Source: Plutella xylostella (taxonomy: Eukaryota; Arthropoda; Insecta; Lepidoptera; Plutellidae). Taken from it: a stretch of 64,000 bases of DNA. Both the position numbers and the translations under genes were made by a program. Shown piece after piece: positions 21,301 through 36,300 of this stretch (position 1 is the first letter of the stretch; each line of letters begins with the position of its first letter). The DNA is taken from contig NC_064005.1 of the NCBI RefSeq assembly GCF_932276165.1, positions 7,316,001 through 7,380,000 of the forward strand, in the 5' to 3' direction. The notes below the pieces were generated by a model. The model ran no database searches. It worked only from the letters and a program-made list of their open reading frames with translations, and had not been told where the DNA came from.

Positions 21301-24300
21301 TTAAAGCGCAAAAAAGAATTATCAGATCAATGTGTGGTCTTAAAACGACAGACAGCTGTAAGCCGTACTTTAAAAAAAATGAAATATTAACTCTAACAAG
21401 TCTTTATATCTACGAAGTCGCGTTATTTGTAAAAACAAATCCTAATCTCTTCATCAAAGCAGCAGAGGTACATCACTCCAGTAGAATCCGTTCGATCCAT
21501 AGGAATAGGATATGTGTCCAAAGCTCAAAGACTGCTTTAATGAATAAAAGTGTTTTCTGCATGTCACCACTTATCTATAACAAAATACCGAACAGTATTA
21601 GAGATTTAGACCTAAAATTATTTAAAAGAAAATTATTTAAATTATTGACTGATAAATGCTATTATACGATAACAGATTTTTTTGGAGATACAACAATATA
21701 GGTAACGAATGAGATTGACAATGGACTACTCGGTTACAAATTATTTACTTTATGACATTGACTTTTTCTAATTACTTACAATCTATTTATTTACTCACCT
21801 TAGCTATTATTTAATACCTATTTAATTTAAATTTAATTATTGATTGATAATATTGTTAATTGGATACCTTCTTTTGTACATTTGCCTGTTACTATTAGTT
21901 TGCATGTATTAACTAGTGTGCTATATCACTAAATGTTATTTTATTTTATTTTATAATTGTCGGGTCACTAACAGCTATTCATTACACAGTAAAGTATTAT
22001 GATTATAGAATCAATAAGCCATTTAAAAGAGACCACTGATGGAATACAGAACAAGAAGAAAAAAAAAAAAGTGATAAGCGCTTACTTAGTAAAACACACT
22101 ATTTACGAGAAACATAGTACATACTACTATAATATAGTCACCTACTATATAGTAAAGTAATCTACTGGTTTACAAAATACAAAAAACAAAACTTAATTAT
22201 GGTTTATCGCTTGCACCAAAAAATTGTCTGCTAATCGCCTGCCTCCTGTTCGTATGCTTAATAAGCAGTACATGGAATGTACCTACTACCAATTGTATAA
22301 GATCTCCATTTACCTGTGTACACGAATAAAGAGTTTGATTTGATTTGATTTGATATGTAAAACTTTAATTGTAGTGCACCCGTTGAATTCTTTTATATGG
22401 CAAAGTTTTCATTCCATACTAAACTCATCTTATTATATTTTTTCAAATTACTTTCGCTACCTCTTCATCTGTGATTTTCAATATCTACGTAAGGCTTCTA
22501 AATCCCTGTACTGACTTTCCCAATACAGGGAATCCTAGTGGAGGAGCACGGGTTCTCAGTTTTACTAACTTATACCTTTTCTTCGGTTCAATAAAGAATT
22601 TATTATTATTAACGTATATAAATATATAAAAATCCCTCACCCTCGGAGCATCTCTAGTAGTGACACTATACACGGCACTCTCGGGCTCCACGGGCAGGTT
22701 GTGCAGATACAGCTTGCCGCGCACGCGGTAGGTAGTGGATGGCTTCAGGCCGTTCAGCTGGAACTCCAGGCGAGATGTGCTGAGGATCTCGTCAGTAGGC
22801 GCGAAGACTTGGGAGTACCAGCGGGATACGTCCTCGTCACTGAAAAAGGGAGGAATGGTGTTGTTAGTCACATATTTGGGCAAAGATGGATGGCACCGTA
22901 GATAAAACCGATGTTTTAGGGAGCTTGTTTACCAATTTTGAACGAATTTATCCTGCCTATAAGTTTGAAGGCAAGGAAGGAAAATTTACGAGTAAAATCA
23001 CAAATCAGGGAAAGTATACAGGCCATGACCCCCTGAGTCGCAGTCTTTCGGCTTAGTATCCCTTTTTGCAACATTCTATATTATTGTAATAAATAATACT
23101 TACGGTTTATCAGTATACCGCAGATCCACACTTCCCCTCAACCCGACAAGCACCGGCGGAAGTCCAAACAGCATCTTGATGCTCGTCGGCGAATCAGACT
23201 CCAGCGAAATGACCGATAGCTTCTTGTTATCATCCCCATACTTCGGCGGCGGAGGCAGCGTGTGCGGGGGGATAGGTGGAGGCAGATGTGGGTTGGGGAC
23301 ATGGTCTGGCAGCACTGGGCGGTGCACGTTGTTCTGGTCGTAATCCGCCAGGTCTTCCTGAGGGTATTCAGGTTCTTCAGGAGGTATAGTTGGCAGGAAC
23401 ACTGGCAGTTGAGGCATGTGAGGTCCTGTGGTGGTCAAGACCGGTGGCGCTCCTGGAACTGTTGAATGGAAGAGGTTAGATTAATACGTAATACTTTTGT
23501 ATGGTAGACTAGAAGACAACAAATTGAACAAATAAATTAATTAGTAATGATGTTAATAATGAATAGTAATAATCATCTTGGCTTGTTAGTCATCATTTCA
23601 ACTTGCAAGGTATTTAATACTAATACTACGAGCTTCAAGTTTCTACAACAACATCTACATCAGACAAAAACAGAAGTACATTTAAGAGATATTCCCCAAA
23701 TATGGTCCACCACAAACCTTTGCGTGTGGTATTTTGTATGTATTGCCGATTGTCCTCAATAGATCTCCCGAGTTGCCTACTCACTTTGGACCCCATCTGA
23801 CCCATTAGCTGGTTAAAATCAATCATCTGTTGCATATAAACTGCTTTCAAGTTCTCTTCTGGATCTTGAAATGACCGTCTTACTTCCACCTTTAATTCAG
23901 GAACCTTTAAAATATTCAGGTAAGGATTGGGATATTTTTTCAGTGCCATAGATTGCTCACGTAAATTAGTAACATGCCTACCACTGTAAAACTTTTTAGC
24001 TGCATGATACAGCTTTGGTTGTTTGTAAGAATTCAAATTTAAGTGAGTCCGATTGTTAGGCTCAAAATACTTTTGAGATTCGGTCGTACTAGTAGTAAGT
24101 GGTTTGTATGCCATAGAATCCATTCTTCCTTGTTCCTGAGGCGTTCGAAAATATTTAATCCGGTTAAAATTTCTGGCAGATTGTAGCTGATTTGGGGGGT
24201 TAATGTTTGGTCTAACCACATGCATGTACTTCTCTTGGGGCGTTATACTATGCATTGCATTTGATTGTATGTAGTCAGAATTAATTGTAGTAGATGCCAT

Positions 24301-27300
24301 GACCTCACGGTAGACAACATCGGGTCTGTACACTTTACGAAGTGGAATATCGGGAAGTATTGCATCGGCTCCGATTGGATACCTATATGTTAGAGCTGGG
24401 TCTATATGTTGTGGCTGCAAAGCGTCTGATATTGGAGGTTCTAATCTCATATTTGCTGGATTCGGGCGTATAAGATCCATGGTTTCTTGCATAGTTGGTT
24501 TTTTAGCAGGTAATATTTCAGGATGTATTATATGGGATAGGGAGGCATCGGGTTCAATGATACTAGAAGCAGAATCGTGATGGTAAACTTTATCCAATCG
24601 AGCTATATCTTCATTCAGACTTTCATGTTCTACCGACGACACACCTTGAGTTTTGCTGAATCTCTCATTTGAAATACTTTCCGAATGCTGTGGCTGATCT
24701 GTTGTCGTTGTATAAGCTTTTGGTTCTAGATGGTTTACAGGTGATTTGGATTTGTTCTTGAAATCTTTAGAAGAATATAATTTATTTTTAAGCTTTTCAG
24801 ATAATTGTTTTAGCAGCGGTTTAACAGACAAATTTGAGTGAGGATGATGTTTCACAGCTTTATCACGTTCGGTTGTTGATGTTAAAGTATCAGGTTTGTA
24901 TGAATTTGCAAGAGGCATTAGAGTTATGCGAAAGCGTTCATCTCTTTCTTCTGTCCGATCAAGACTTGGAGCTTCATTTGATGAGTTAGCTGTAAGCAAT
25001 GATGAATTGTGAAAACTGACATGCAATGATGAAATGAATACTTAACTACTATTATGGCACATCCAATTTACTTAATACCAAAACTATTTATCATAGGGAG
25101 TCCCCAACAGTCATCAGTATATAAAGAATAGTTTTATGATCATGATAAAGCTTAAGCTCGCTTTAAGCGATATGACCGCCATTTGTACCTACGTGATAGC
25201 ACATGAAATTCTGTAACTGTACAAAAACCTTTCCATTTTTATTCCTCCAACGCAAAGACTCACCATTAGACACGCATCCCCACTTCTTGCAACAATCCTC
25301 GTCTGACACATTCACGGGGGCAGGCCTGAACATGGGGGGGCACCGCAGCGTCTGCGGGGGCAGCGGCGGGAGGGGGGAGCACACGTCCTGGCAGTCCAGC
25401 TCGCCGTTCTCGCAGAAGCAGCGCTGCTCGCACCCGGTGAGGGTGATCGGGACCTCGCTCCAGTTCGGGATGCTGGGGGAGATGGTGTTGATGGTTAGAA
25501 AAGTGGTGTAGACACTGTGAGGTTACCACCGCTCGCTCGCTTGTCAAATCTGTCGTAACTTGTATGGATCCGACAGATGTTTGAAAGGCGAGCAACGCTG
25601 CTAGGATTGTTAATTGCTAATGTGTCGGTGGTGGTGGGGTAGCTGGTCATTCTGAGTGCGAAGTTTTATCTCGCACCTTCAGAATAACAGTTCCACATCT
25701 CAAAATATGACGACGTTGAGTTATAGTCATATAAAAACTACAAAATGTATGTTCATGTCTACAATCACTGTCCTTTTTAGAAGGTATCAAATATTTTTAG
25801 ACTAGGTAGGTACTATATTTTTGAGAAGAATAAGTAAAATTTAAATGAAAACTTTGCATTGCAAAGAAAATGCAAAACCATTCTGACGTAACCTGCATCA
25901 TTACACCACATCCAAACTACACTTACGTATGCCCCGCTAGTTTGCAGCTCCCGTCACTAAGACACCGGGCGGCGCGAGGGCAGCAGTTGGGCGGGCGCGG
26001 CGCGGGGCCGGGCGCCCACTGCACGCAGCCGCGAGACACCAGCTCCAGCCCCACGTGGCTGGGGCACGCCAGCACGACCATCTTTGCGTCTTTGTAATAC
26101 ACTCACGAGCAATGAAAAAGGTCCACTTATAGAATGGCGACTCCAAATGATGCCATTTTTTTACTATTAACTAAGAAACTACAGTATTTTAATGGGCTGT
26201 TAAATGTACATCAATCTTTCGGATAGCGTCATTAAGCTACTTATTTCCGTTTAGGAGTAATTTGGTGCTATTATATTGCCACTAGAGCTTTTTCATTGCT
26301 CTGTTATAATAGATCCTTACTACACTTACGTATGCCCCGCTAGTTTGCAGCTCCCGTCACTAAGACACCGGGCGGCGCCAGGGCAGCAGTTGGGCGGGCG
26401 CGGCGCGGGGCCGGGCGCCCACTGCACGCAGCCGCGCGACACCAGCTCCAGTCCCACGTGGCTGGGGCACGCCAGCACGAGCATCTTTGCGTCTTTGTAA
26501 TACACTCACGAGCAATGAAAACGTTCCAGTTAACAAGATGTCGACACCAAATGACCCCAATTTTATTTAGAAACTGTAATGGAAAATATTTTGATGCGCT
26601 CTTAAATGTGCTTCAGTATTACTGATAGCGCCCTTAAGCTACTATTCTCTGTTTAGGAGTAGGTAATTTGTTTCTATTGTAACTGGAATTTTTTCATTGC
26701 TCATAGATCCGTACCACACTTACGTATGGCCACCTAATTTGCACGAGTCACGCTGGCTTAGCTTTGCTTCGTTATAATAGATTTTTAATACACTTACGTA
26801 TGCCCCGCTAGTTTGCAGCTCCCGTCACTAAGACAGCGGGCGGCGCGAGGGCAGCAGTTGGGCGGGCGCGGCGCGGGGCCGGGCGCCCACTGCACGCAGC
26901 CGCGCGACACCAGCTCCAGCCCCACGTGGCTGGGGCACGCCAGCGCCGCGCACTCGCTGCGGTTGTGGCCGACACACTCGCAGAGCTCTGTGCAGCCGAT
27001 GTGGTATTCTTCGCCTGGGGGTGGAATGTTGTAATTTTTTAATTTGGATAATAGGGTAGGACTTTACTGTTTTGTTATTATGTTTAATTTTAGTAGTAAA
27101 CGTGTTCTTTTATCTACTAAATATGACTTATGGCCATGCATAGTAGCTTTGTAGCTTAGTTAATGCCACAAAGGCTATATATTTAAGAAGTGGCTATGAT
27201 TATACAATATTGATAAACAAACCGTTTTTACTTACCAATTGCATACATAATGCCCTCATGAAGGCATCCGGTAATAGAGTCGTTTTGTTTCGACTGTTGC

Positions 27301-30300
27301 AACTCACTCATGTCAACACCAGTGTCCGAAGCAGTCACCGTAAAATTAAACTTAGTCCCCGTTTCCTTAGTTTTCAAAACGTAGTCCTTTCCTCCATCAA
27401 GATTTAGGATTAAATTGGAATATTTGAGTTCTATGTCTTTGTAACTTTTACCGCCATCGCTGCTCAGTAGTAAATGTATAGGGTCTTTGGTGTTATTAGG
27501 GTGGATGAGGTTAACTTGGACTGTTTGGTTTTGAAGCACAGTGACGGAACCTATTGGCTCCATTAAAACCAGGGGTCTTTGTGCCATTGGGGGCTTGTTC
27601 GTGTATAGTTCTGTTCTTCTGTCTGCTTCTTTGTCATTGGCTGGTAGTCGGTCATCATTATTTCTGATTAGTTCTTCTTCTTTCTCATAGTGGTACTCAT
27701 TGTCTTCAGGGAGCGGCGTCGGTGCGAGCGGTTGGAACTGTGACTGAAGAAATACAGTTAAGTTAAATAATTGTATATTTATTAATTGAATAATTAAAAT
27801 ATTTGAAAATTTCAATAGCCATTACATAGAGTTTTAGATGGGTTCCGCTCATCTGGCATAATCTTTATTGACCAAAACTCATTTCGCATAACTCGTATGG
27901 TCTAAACTTTTTTGGCCGAACCATCACTTTGCCAAGACTTATGTGGCATAAGGCTCGTTTCGTCTAAAACTCTTTAGGCACAATCTTTAAACACCTAAGT
28001 TTCGTTTGCTCAAATTTATGTTCGTCTATATCTATGTATAATCTTGTTTCTCCTAATGTTGTCTTAATAAATAATATATTAAGTATGTAGTAAATGTACA
28101 AATTGTGGTATTTTTCTCCTACATCCCGAAAATCACCATATTGTATGATCAAAAAATCGAAAGTTAACGACCAATATAATTATTACAAATCCCATGAGAT
28201 CGAAACCTAAAAATAGGTGCGACGACGAGCAAAGCGAGGAGGAGCGTGTTAGGTGCACATGTTCATCAAAACAAAAGCGGAGCGCAGCGAAGCGGAGCGG
28301 AGCGTTTTCCAAACAGCGGAAATAATACAAGGCACCAGTTTGCGCTATGTAGGGAGACGCCGTCAAAGTTAAAGCCAAACGAATATTATTACTTTGTATA
28401 AACCTATGCCATAGCATTATTAGACTATTCAAGATTTGGCCATACCATTATTAGGCTAAACAATGTTATGCGAAATAACTTTTTACTAAACGAGATTTAT
28501 GCCATACGATTTTCGGCGTAACGAGACTTTGACCAAACGTTACTATGCAATACGAGATTAGCCAAATAAATCTTATGCCAAAAAAGGTAGAACCGTTTTA
28601 GATAGATAACTAAAAACTACTTAAGTATAGTTAAATAGTGCCTAAATAGGAGAACTATGATGAATAAATGAGAAATACTGGAGGATGCGAATTAAGAAAC
28701 ATTATTTGTAAGTTTCTCTGCAATCGACGGCTGTGAGATTAAACAGAGGTCTTTGTATGTTACTCTGTCGTGAGTCTGTACATAGTGTACATGCCATTGA
28801 AATCCTAAAACTTACTGAATTAATAACTTGTTTTAATTGCCCGTGAGTGTATGTAATACCTGTTCAGTGGTGCTGGTGGTGGAGCTGGTGACGTTCTCGG
28901 GCTCCTCGTGCGCGTCCTCGGACACGTCGCACACCTGCAGCTGGCAGCACGCGTCACGCGGGTCCGCTACCGCGATGCACTTGTCTGAAGTCTTCAGAGG
29001 GGCGCATCTGGGAAGAATTGGAAATATTTGGTCAGTGAAGGAAAAACAATAAAAGCTTCGTCAAACACAGCGCGGCACTAGCGCGCGTCAGACCGCGAAC
29101 TTGACGCCGCGCTATGAGTGTACTGCTAGCGCTGACGCTCTGTTTGACGGTATTTTGCCATAGTAGTACAAAACAATACATCTTAGCGTCATAGCGCGGA
29201 GTTACCTCTAGAAGCGATGAAAAAGTTCCACCAAGCATTGACTTTCCTTTTCATCGATTTAAGTTTTATATGGATAACACTGGTACCTTTTTATTACTCG
29301 TGACTCTCATGAGTGTAATTTGATAATATAGAAAAAGTAAAATCGTTTTATGTACTGGTGGTATGAACAGTGAGTAGTGGTCTATTGCTGGACCTAGGAG
29401 AGCTTGAGAGTCACTTTCTTGACTGAGAAATTTTAGCTTTAGTAAATTATTTCATATTTTATCCGTACAACTTATTCTTGGATAAAACAAAAATTCTGCA
29501 AAAACTTTGAAAGTAGTGAAAGTAATGTAGTTTTGAAGCATAAGTACCTGGGTTTGCAAGTAACAACGTTTTTCGCATCACAAGAGCAGGTCTGCTCACA
29601 GCCAATGTTCCACTTCTGGCCGACGACGTAGCTCTCGTTCCCGTGATGACATCCGTCTGTGGGACCTTTTTGAGATCCATCTGAAATTTTTAGTTCACTA
29701 CTTAATTATTATGAACATGTTATGAACCAAATCCAATTGATTGCTTATATTGCTATTATGTTTAGATGTCTACAGGAATACTAAATATAATTTCAACTAC
29801 TCGTTCTTATTTTTTCTTGGTTCTCATTTTACGGTCACATGCGCACGGTTTTAGGCATCAGACCAATTTAGCCACCGAGCATCATAACGTGCACCAATAT
29901 CGTGACGCGGTTTCAATACATACCACCCACCCCACGTCTCACCCCGCACCTCCTACGCAAGTATTGCTACTCACCTTCTCATTATAAACGTGCTTATGTT
30001 CCTTGGTACTCAACATTATTCCCAGTAGCACAATGCAAAGATAGAGTAGTAGTCATCGACAGGATACTTGACAGCCGCCAGACAATGTTTTACTGCTTTC
30101 ATAACATCTACCTAGGTACGTCGTACTTGTATTGGTAGGTACTCACCATTATTCCCAGTAGCACAAGCAATGATAGAGCAGCAGTAATCGACAGGATACT
30201 CGTCTGTTTTACTGCTTTAGGTAAACCTACTGCTGTAGGTACTCACCATTATTCCCTGTAGCACAAGCAATAATCGAGCAGCAGTCGTCAACCGGTGACT

Positions 30301-33300
30301 CGAAGCACAGCGGGTCGCCGAGTCGCCGGCCGCGCCGCACGTACGGGTGCTTGCAGCGCGGGGAGCAGTCGAAGCTGCCTCCGGGAGCGCACTCGCACGA
30401 CTCCTCGCAGCCGCGGTCGAGCTTGTCTCCAATCTAGAGAGAAAGAAAGAGATAGATAGATACTTTTTATTTCTATACCAAAAATTAATAATAAAAATAA
30501 CACGTTGTAACTTAATTAGGGGACAAAAGGCGGTCTTATAAGTTAGTTGACCTGTAACGTTACGTTACGCAGAATTTTCACAGGTCAGTACAGCGAGCTG
30601 TTTCTCTCGCCCGTATGAGGTTACAGTATATGGCTCGCCGTGAACGTTACGATACGGCCTAAATTTCAAGTCATTTTGCTTCGTAATCTTGAACCCGTAA
30701 GTTGCACATATCTTTTTCATGTGAATGAGGAATACATACATACAATGCTAAAACACTAATATGACATGTTTGATACTTAATTTCCACCTTTAGTCGTGGA
30801 GTTTTAAGGTCGTATAGTAACATCAGCATAGAGTTACATTAGTAATATTATGATGTGATTGCATACCTTATAAACGTTTCCCATCTCCTTGCAGGTCCCG
30901 TCCAGCTCATCAGACTTGTCTGTCGCCATCAGGTTACCAAACGGCGCTTCCATCTTGGGAAACAGCTTCTCTTGCAATTTCTTATCATCCTTATCCACTT
31001 TCTCTTCTTCATCACTATCTAAGCTTATATCACTTAAGTCCAATGCTTTGCCTTTAGGGAACGAAGTTGTTTGATTGTGTAAGAGACTAGCAAACGTTTG
31101 TAGTTCGTCTATTGTTAGTTTGTGCGGGTCTTTAGTGGATTTCTCTACTTCTGATTCTAAGAACGGGTCTAGTTCTGGAGCGTGAGTGGTTGATGGGATA
31201 ATCTTTGGTGTGGTTCGGTCTGGTAGTTTGGGCGTTGACTCTGTTGTAACTGTTGCTGATTCTGTCTGCGATGTTGAAGATTCGTAGTCTTCAACGGTTT
31301 GTTGCTTATCTGTAACAGATGAAAATACATAAGTAGTAATTTACATTTCAATTGTGATTTATTACAAATGAGTAGACGTATCGTAATTTGTAGTTACATG
31401 TCTGAATCTGACACTAAACACAATGTATGTCGCTCTAAACATAGTGCAAAAAACGGGACACAACTAAATTACAGAGTCATTTCTTATCATGATTTCGCGG
31501 TCGATCGATTCTTCGTATAAAAACTAAGTATTGAACATTTCGATGAGCTAACGGAATCGATATAACTGTTGTGCTGTGTCGGTCAACATCGACAATCGCA
31601 AATCAATAAAAATAAATCGTTTTACAGGTTCTAATAATTCAGTGGATTACAAAGAAACAAATACAAGCAATTGCAACAATAGGCAGTGCTATTGTCTCGG
31701 ATTAAGGTTCAGTTTTGAGTCTTCTAGTATTAGCACGTGTCCAATTATACAGTTGAGTAAAAAGTTTCGTCATCTAGAGATTCTATTGTACGCAGCAAGC
31801 CGTGACGCGTTCTTAATACAATAGGACTTTGTGTAGAGGAGGCTCGCTCAGCACTATGCTACACTTCTGATTTTGTACCATTTTTGAAACTGAACCCTAC
31901 ATCTGTGTGTGCAGATAATCACCATGACAACATTTTCTTGTTTCATACTATTAATGAAATTAATTTGTAAGTACATCATACACATCAGGTGATGACGACA
32001 ATGATGATAATGTTTCTGTCTCATGATTGCTACAGAAATAAATAATATTTATTGCCTTATTGTGTATTGAAAAGTACCTTTTTCCTGTTTCCAAAGGTGT
32101 GTTTTTCCACAATCGTCTATAATGTTTGAATGTCGCTGAGAGTTTGAATAAAATAATTTTCATGTCACTCAATTTATTTACAAAGTTTAGTGGCTGCCCG
32201 ATATCTCACATCTCACATGGCACATGGTCTAAGTGGGTTAAGCTAAGGACACGTACCATAGCCGGGTCGACCGGTTTCTACAATTTAATCTATCCGATAT
32301 GTGTGGTACTTTGGATGGTGTAATACGTGTAGACGTACCTTCACATATACAGCTTAAATAATGTGGGTTCAATGAATAGTACTTTCATACCTTATTTTTT
32401 CAAAACCATAATATTACTCAGAATTAGGTGAAAGTTTTTTAATGTTCTCTGGTTGAATTTAATTGTTCATACGTGCTGTGTTATGTTATAAATAATAAGA
32501 TATAGGGTTTAATTTTAAGTAAAAACTGTTTTGCTTGCCTATCGCATTGGAGTAGCTGCAATGATAGGTTTTAAGTTACTAAATAAATAAATAAATAAAA
32601 AAAAATTAAGCTTAACCTCTAGAGCCCCAGAGACCTTATATACGATGACATAATGTAAAGACCCACGACCAAGTTAAGTTTGCAGCAGCCGATAACCTTC
32701 TGATCGAATATAGCTGTATTCTACTTCATTGGCAGTCGATGCCATCACATGTTCGTTCTAATTATCATTACTATGGCATAGGTACCATCGTTTGAGAAAA
32801 AAAACTGATCACATGAGTTTAATTGCTCCTATAACAAGTTTAATAAAGACCAAGGCTGTAGCAAAATATCGATTTATTTATACTTACCGGTTCAGTTACG
32901 GATCTGACATGTCGAGTTTCCGTTCTACTGACAGACGCGAAGATATGTTACCTACTTACCTTCGTTCGCTAAGAAGAAGATCAAGGGTTTTCTAAAGTAA
33001 CTCAATGTAGGTACTTTTATATATAATTATGTATAATAAAACTATGGATCAATAAACTAGACTACTATAGGGATAATAATAATTATCTGAGCAGGGTGCA
33101 AAGCGTTTAAATAAAAAATGACACACATCTACAGTCCTCTCAACATAAGCTGAGGATTGCATTAGTGTTTGTGATCGCCCAAAAACAGTTAGTAAAACAA
33201 ATAAATACACACAAGATTTGCATTTGTGTAAGTGCACACCGATAGTGTAGGTAGAGTGGCGATCGGCGACTCAGCTTAAGTTGAGAAGACTGTACCTCGC

Positions 33301-36300
33301 AAAGGAGTAGTTAAGTACGTGACGACTTGCCACGTTGAATTTTCTAGGACACGTGACATTCTAGAATAGGGAGTACCGATCTTATACTTTTTTACATTAC
33401 CGAGCGGAAATTGTAAAGTGTACTTGACCTGTAAGTGGGCTGATATCGCCTCGTTTCTATCACTTAACTGGAAATGAAGATCGGAAATGAGATGAAATTA
33501 TCACCGTGGGTGGCTGTTTAACTCCGAACAGTAAATACGGGTAGAATTTTATCAGATTGTAACGATACCTTGTCAGATATAAGTACCTAAAAAACTTTCA
33601 TTGTGGGACGATTTCTGAAAAAAAAAAGTACTAACTAGGGACACTTTCCTTTTTAACGTGTTTAGCATGGTACAGCAGATACTTTTAGTTTCATCCTGAT
33701 CCATGATCCATTAGGTACGCATCAGGCAACCTTAAAATTTCCTCATCCGTTGCACACTGAGGCAGAGGTTCACATCCGCATGCACAACAGCTGTGACCGC
33801 ATCAGCCGGTCTGTGACGTCATCGCTTCCGAGAACTGAACTTCCGTTATTTCCATTGGAGATGACATTATTATTAATCCCGACGGAAGAAGAATGTTATC
33901 AGTTATAGGATGTGATTGCATTTAATCTTACCTAAAGCAGCATTTGTCAGAAAAGTTATTAAACTTTCGAGCTTTACTTATACAGGGTGTTGCAAAAAGG
34001 GTATACTAAGCCGAAACCTACATGTGCATGTTATATCTAAGCCCGTGACTTTTTTCCAAAAATGCTAGATCTAATCGAAACTCTATCATAATCAAGTCCC
34101 TAATTATTTTATACGTAGGCCACACACGAACGCACACTATAAATAGGTACATACATGTACACGTAAGTACTGAATCAATGCCGCCAACTTTCGCCATGAT
34201 GCGTGAACCCGTGACTCTAAGCCGGGGGTCACTCTATAAGACGAAAAACTAAGTTTCTAACTATCTCGTTAACGTACCAATTACACCCCTGCCTGCACAG
34301 TCCCTGCCTCCCGGACACGAACTACCCTGGGCGACATGGAAGTCACTCAACCGACTCAGCTAGGACAAACATGGGCCGATGCGGAGAAAACATGTGCAGG
34401 TGGGGTTACCGCGGCCCTGCCTCCAACATCTGCGCATGTAGTGCGTCTCCACAGACCATGGAGCACCTGATGGTATTCCCTGGATGTCCCAACACCTGCA
34501 CCCGGGAAGACCTCCTCAAGGCCAACCAGAGGGGTATCGACGTGGCGGCCCACTGGGCCGAGGAAGTGTGACAGTTGCCATCGACACGACAAGAAGAAGA
34601 AGAAGAAGAAGACCAATTACACGACAGTACAGCTCTCAGTCGTTCGATTTTTGTCAGTGTAGAGTAACCCTCACGTTCACCATAAGGTTCAACTAGGCAG
34701 ACCTTGACTCGATTAGGTCGTAGCATTATAGTTCACGTGATATATTATGTGGGTAGATGCAGATTTAGGATTGAGTAAGAGGCTGATTAGTCGCCTTGGA
34801 ATAGATGCAACATGTTATGTAGTTGAATGAATCATGAGCATGGGTTGTGTACGGTTTTTTATTTGTAAACTAGGTAGCTATTCCGTGCAAGCGTTGCAAT
34901 CGCCTTTATACTGTTTCCTCTGGGACTATTATATACATATCAGAGATAACTTATCTTTCTTATGGTGAAGTCATTTTGAATATTTTTTAGTATCGTGCAT
35001 TTTTTGGGTAAAGTAAACTGCAAATGCTTCCTTTTACATTCAAATGAATAAATCTAATAAAGCGATGGTTAAACGTATATAAAAAATATCATTAAATCTA
35101 AAATTATTCCATAATACCTACATGTATTAACTATGTACTCTACAGTTTGTGTTTGTGTGTGTGCCTCTTCTAACGGACAATAGTCAGTAGTCAGCTGCAG
35201 ACCCTGTGCAAACCACGAGATTATATTCTTGATTGAACAAGTACAAGGCTGATTTGACAATGGGGCCCGATTCATAAGTGTTGTGTGTTTATATTGTGCA
35301 GGGAGATGAGATAAGGGGCAGCTGTTTATGCACATTATACCTGTAGTTATGGAATTATTTGCCTATGTTTATTGAAAATTGCACGGGTTGAAAATTTTAG
35401 GCAAAAACTCAACATTAAAACTGCTAGATGCTAGTGAAATATTTAATAAAATATATATCACGACTCGTTGCATAAATAGTACTGTTTACGTTTTTTATTA
35501 TGGTTTTAAAATCTGCATGGATTATTCCCCGATGGTAGGAAACTTTAAACTTTTAGACAATCAACTTCCTTTGTTACAGTTATCAAGGTTCTAATATAGC
35601 AGTTTTACTTTATTAAAACATCAGTTGAACTTAAGTAATAATGTAAGTACAAAATTACCCCCTTATTCATAGAGAAGTTACATAATGTTTTAACTACTAA
35701 ACTGTTTTGTCCCTCTCCGACAAAGAACAATTTGTTCTTTGACAGAGAGGGACAAAACAGTTTATTAGTTAAAACGTCTTGTAACTTTTCTATGAATAAG
35801 GGGGTTAGACTTTACTGTCACCGCTATAAAGATGAGGGCCAACAAAATATTGTAAAAGTCAACGGCAAAACCACGAATACGCCTAACCATCACGATTTGT
35901 ATTAACTTGGGTTTCTAGGTGATATAAGTTAAATGTAAGTTCTTCCAGTAACTCATATTTAGTAAAAAAGTAATTGAAAATGAATAATCATACTATATTT
36001 AAGGTTACAGTAAAATAGTATGATTCACCAAAGCTACATAGGTATCTTCTAAGTATACGTAAATCTCATGGTGTCTTTAATAACCTACTAGAAACTGCTA
36101 AATGTTAGTACCTACGTTTACTGTCACACCAAATATACAAGACATTACTCAATAAAATCTGTTAGCGTGAATCACTAAAGTACATTTACTGCCATCCACG
36201 TACAATCGTGATGAATGAATAGTTTCGAAATTTAGAACAACCTCCATTTCTGTAATTCTTCCATTTGAAGTCGAGAAATACTAACTATTGTACCAACATC

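Noticed and set aside
23763..23800. Donor AAA|GTGAGT as the end of sas exon 9
   Set aside because: It looks like a better donor than GTTTGT, but leaves phase 0 while the only visible acceptor of exon 10 needs one carried base. Kept as an alternative in case of a missed microexon.
25937..27034. Plus-strand frames reading QLPSLRHRAARGQQLGGRGA
   Set aside because: Antisense shadows of the three sas exon 7 copies.
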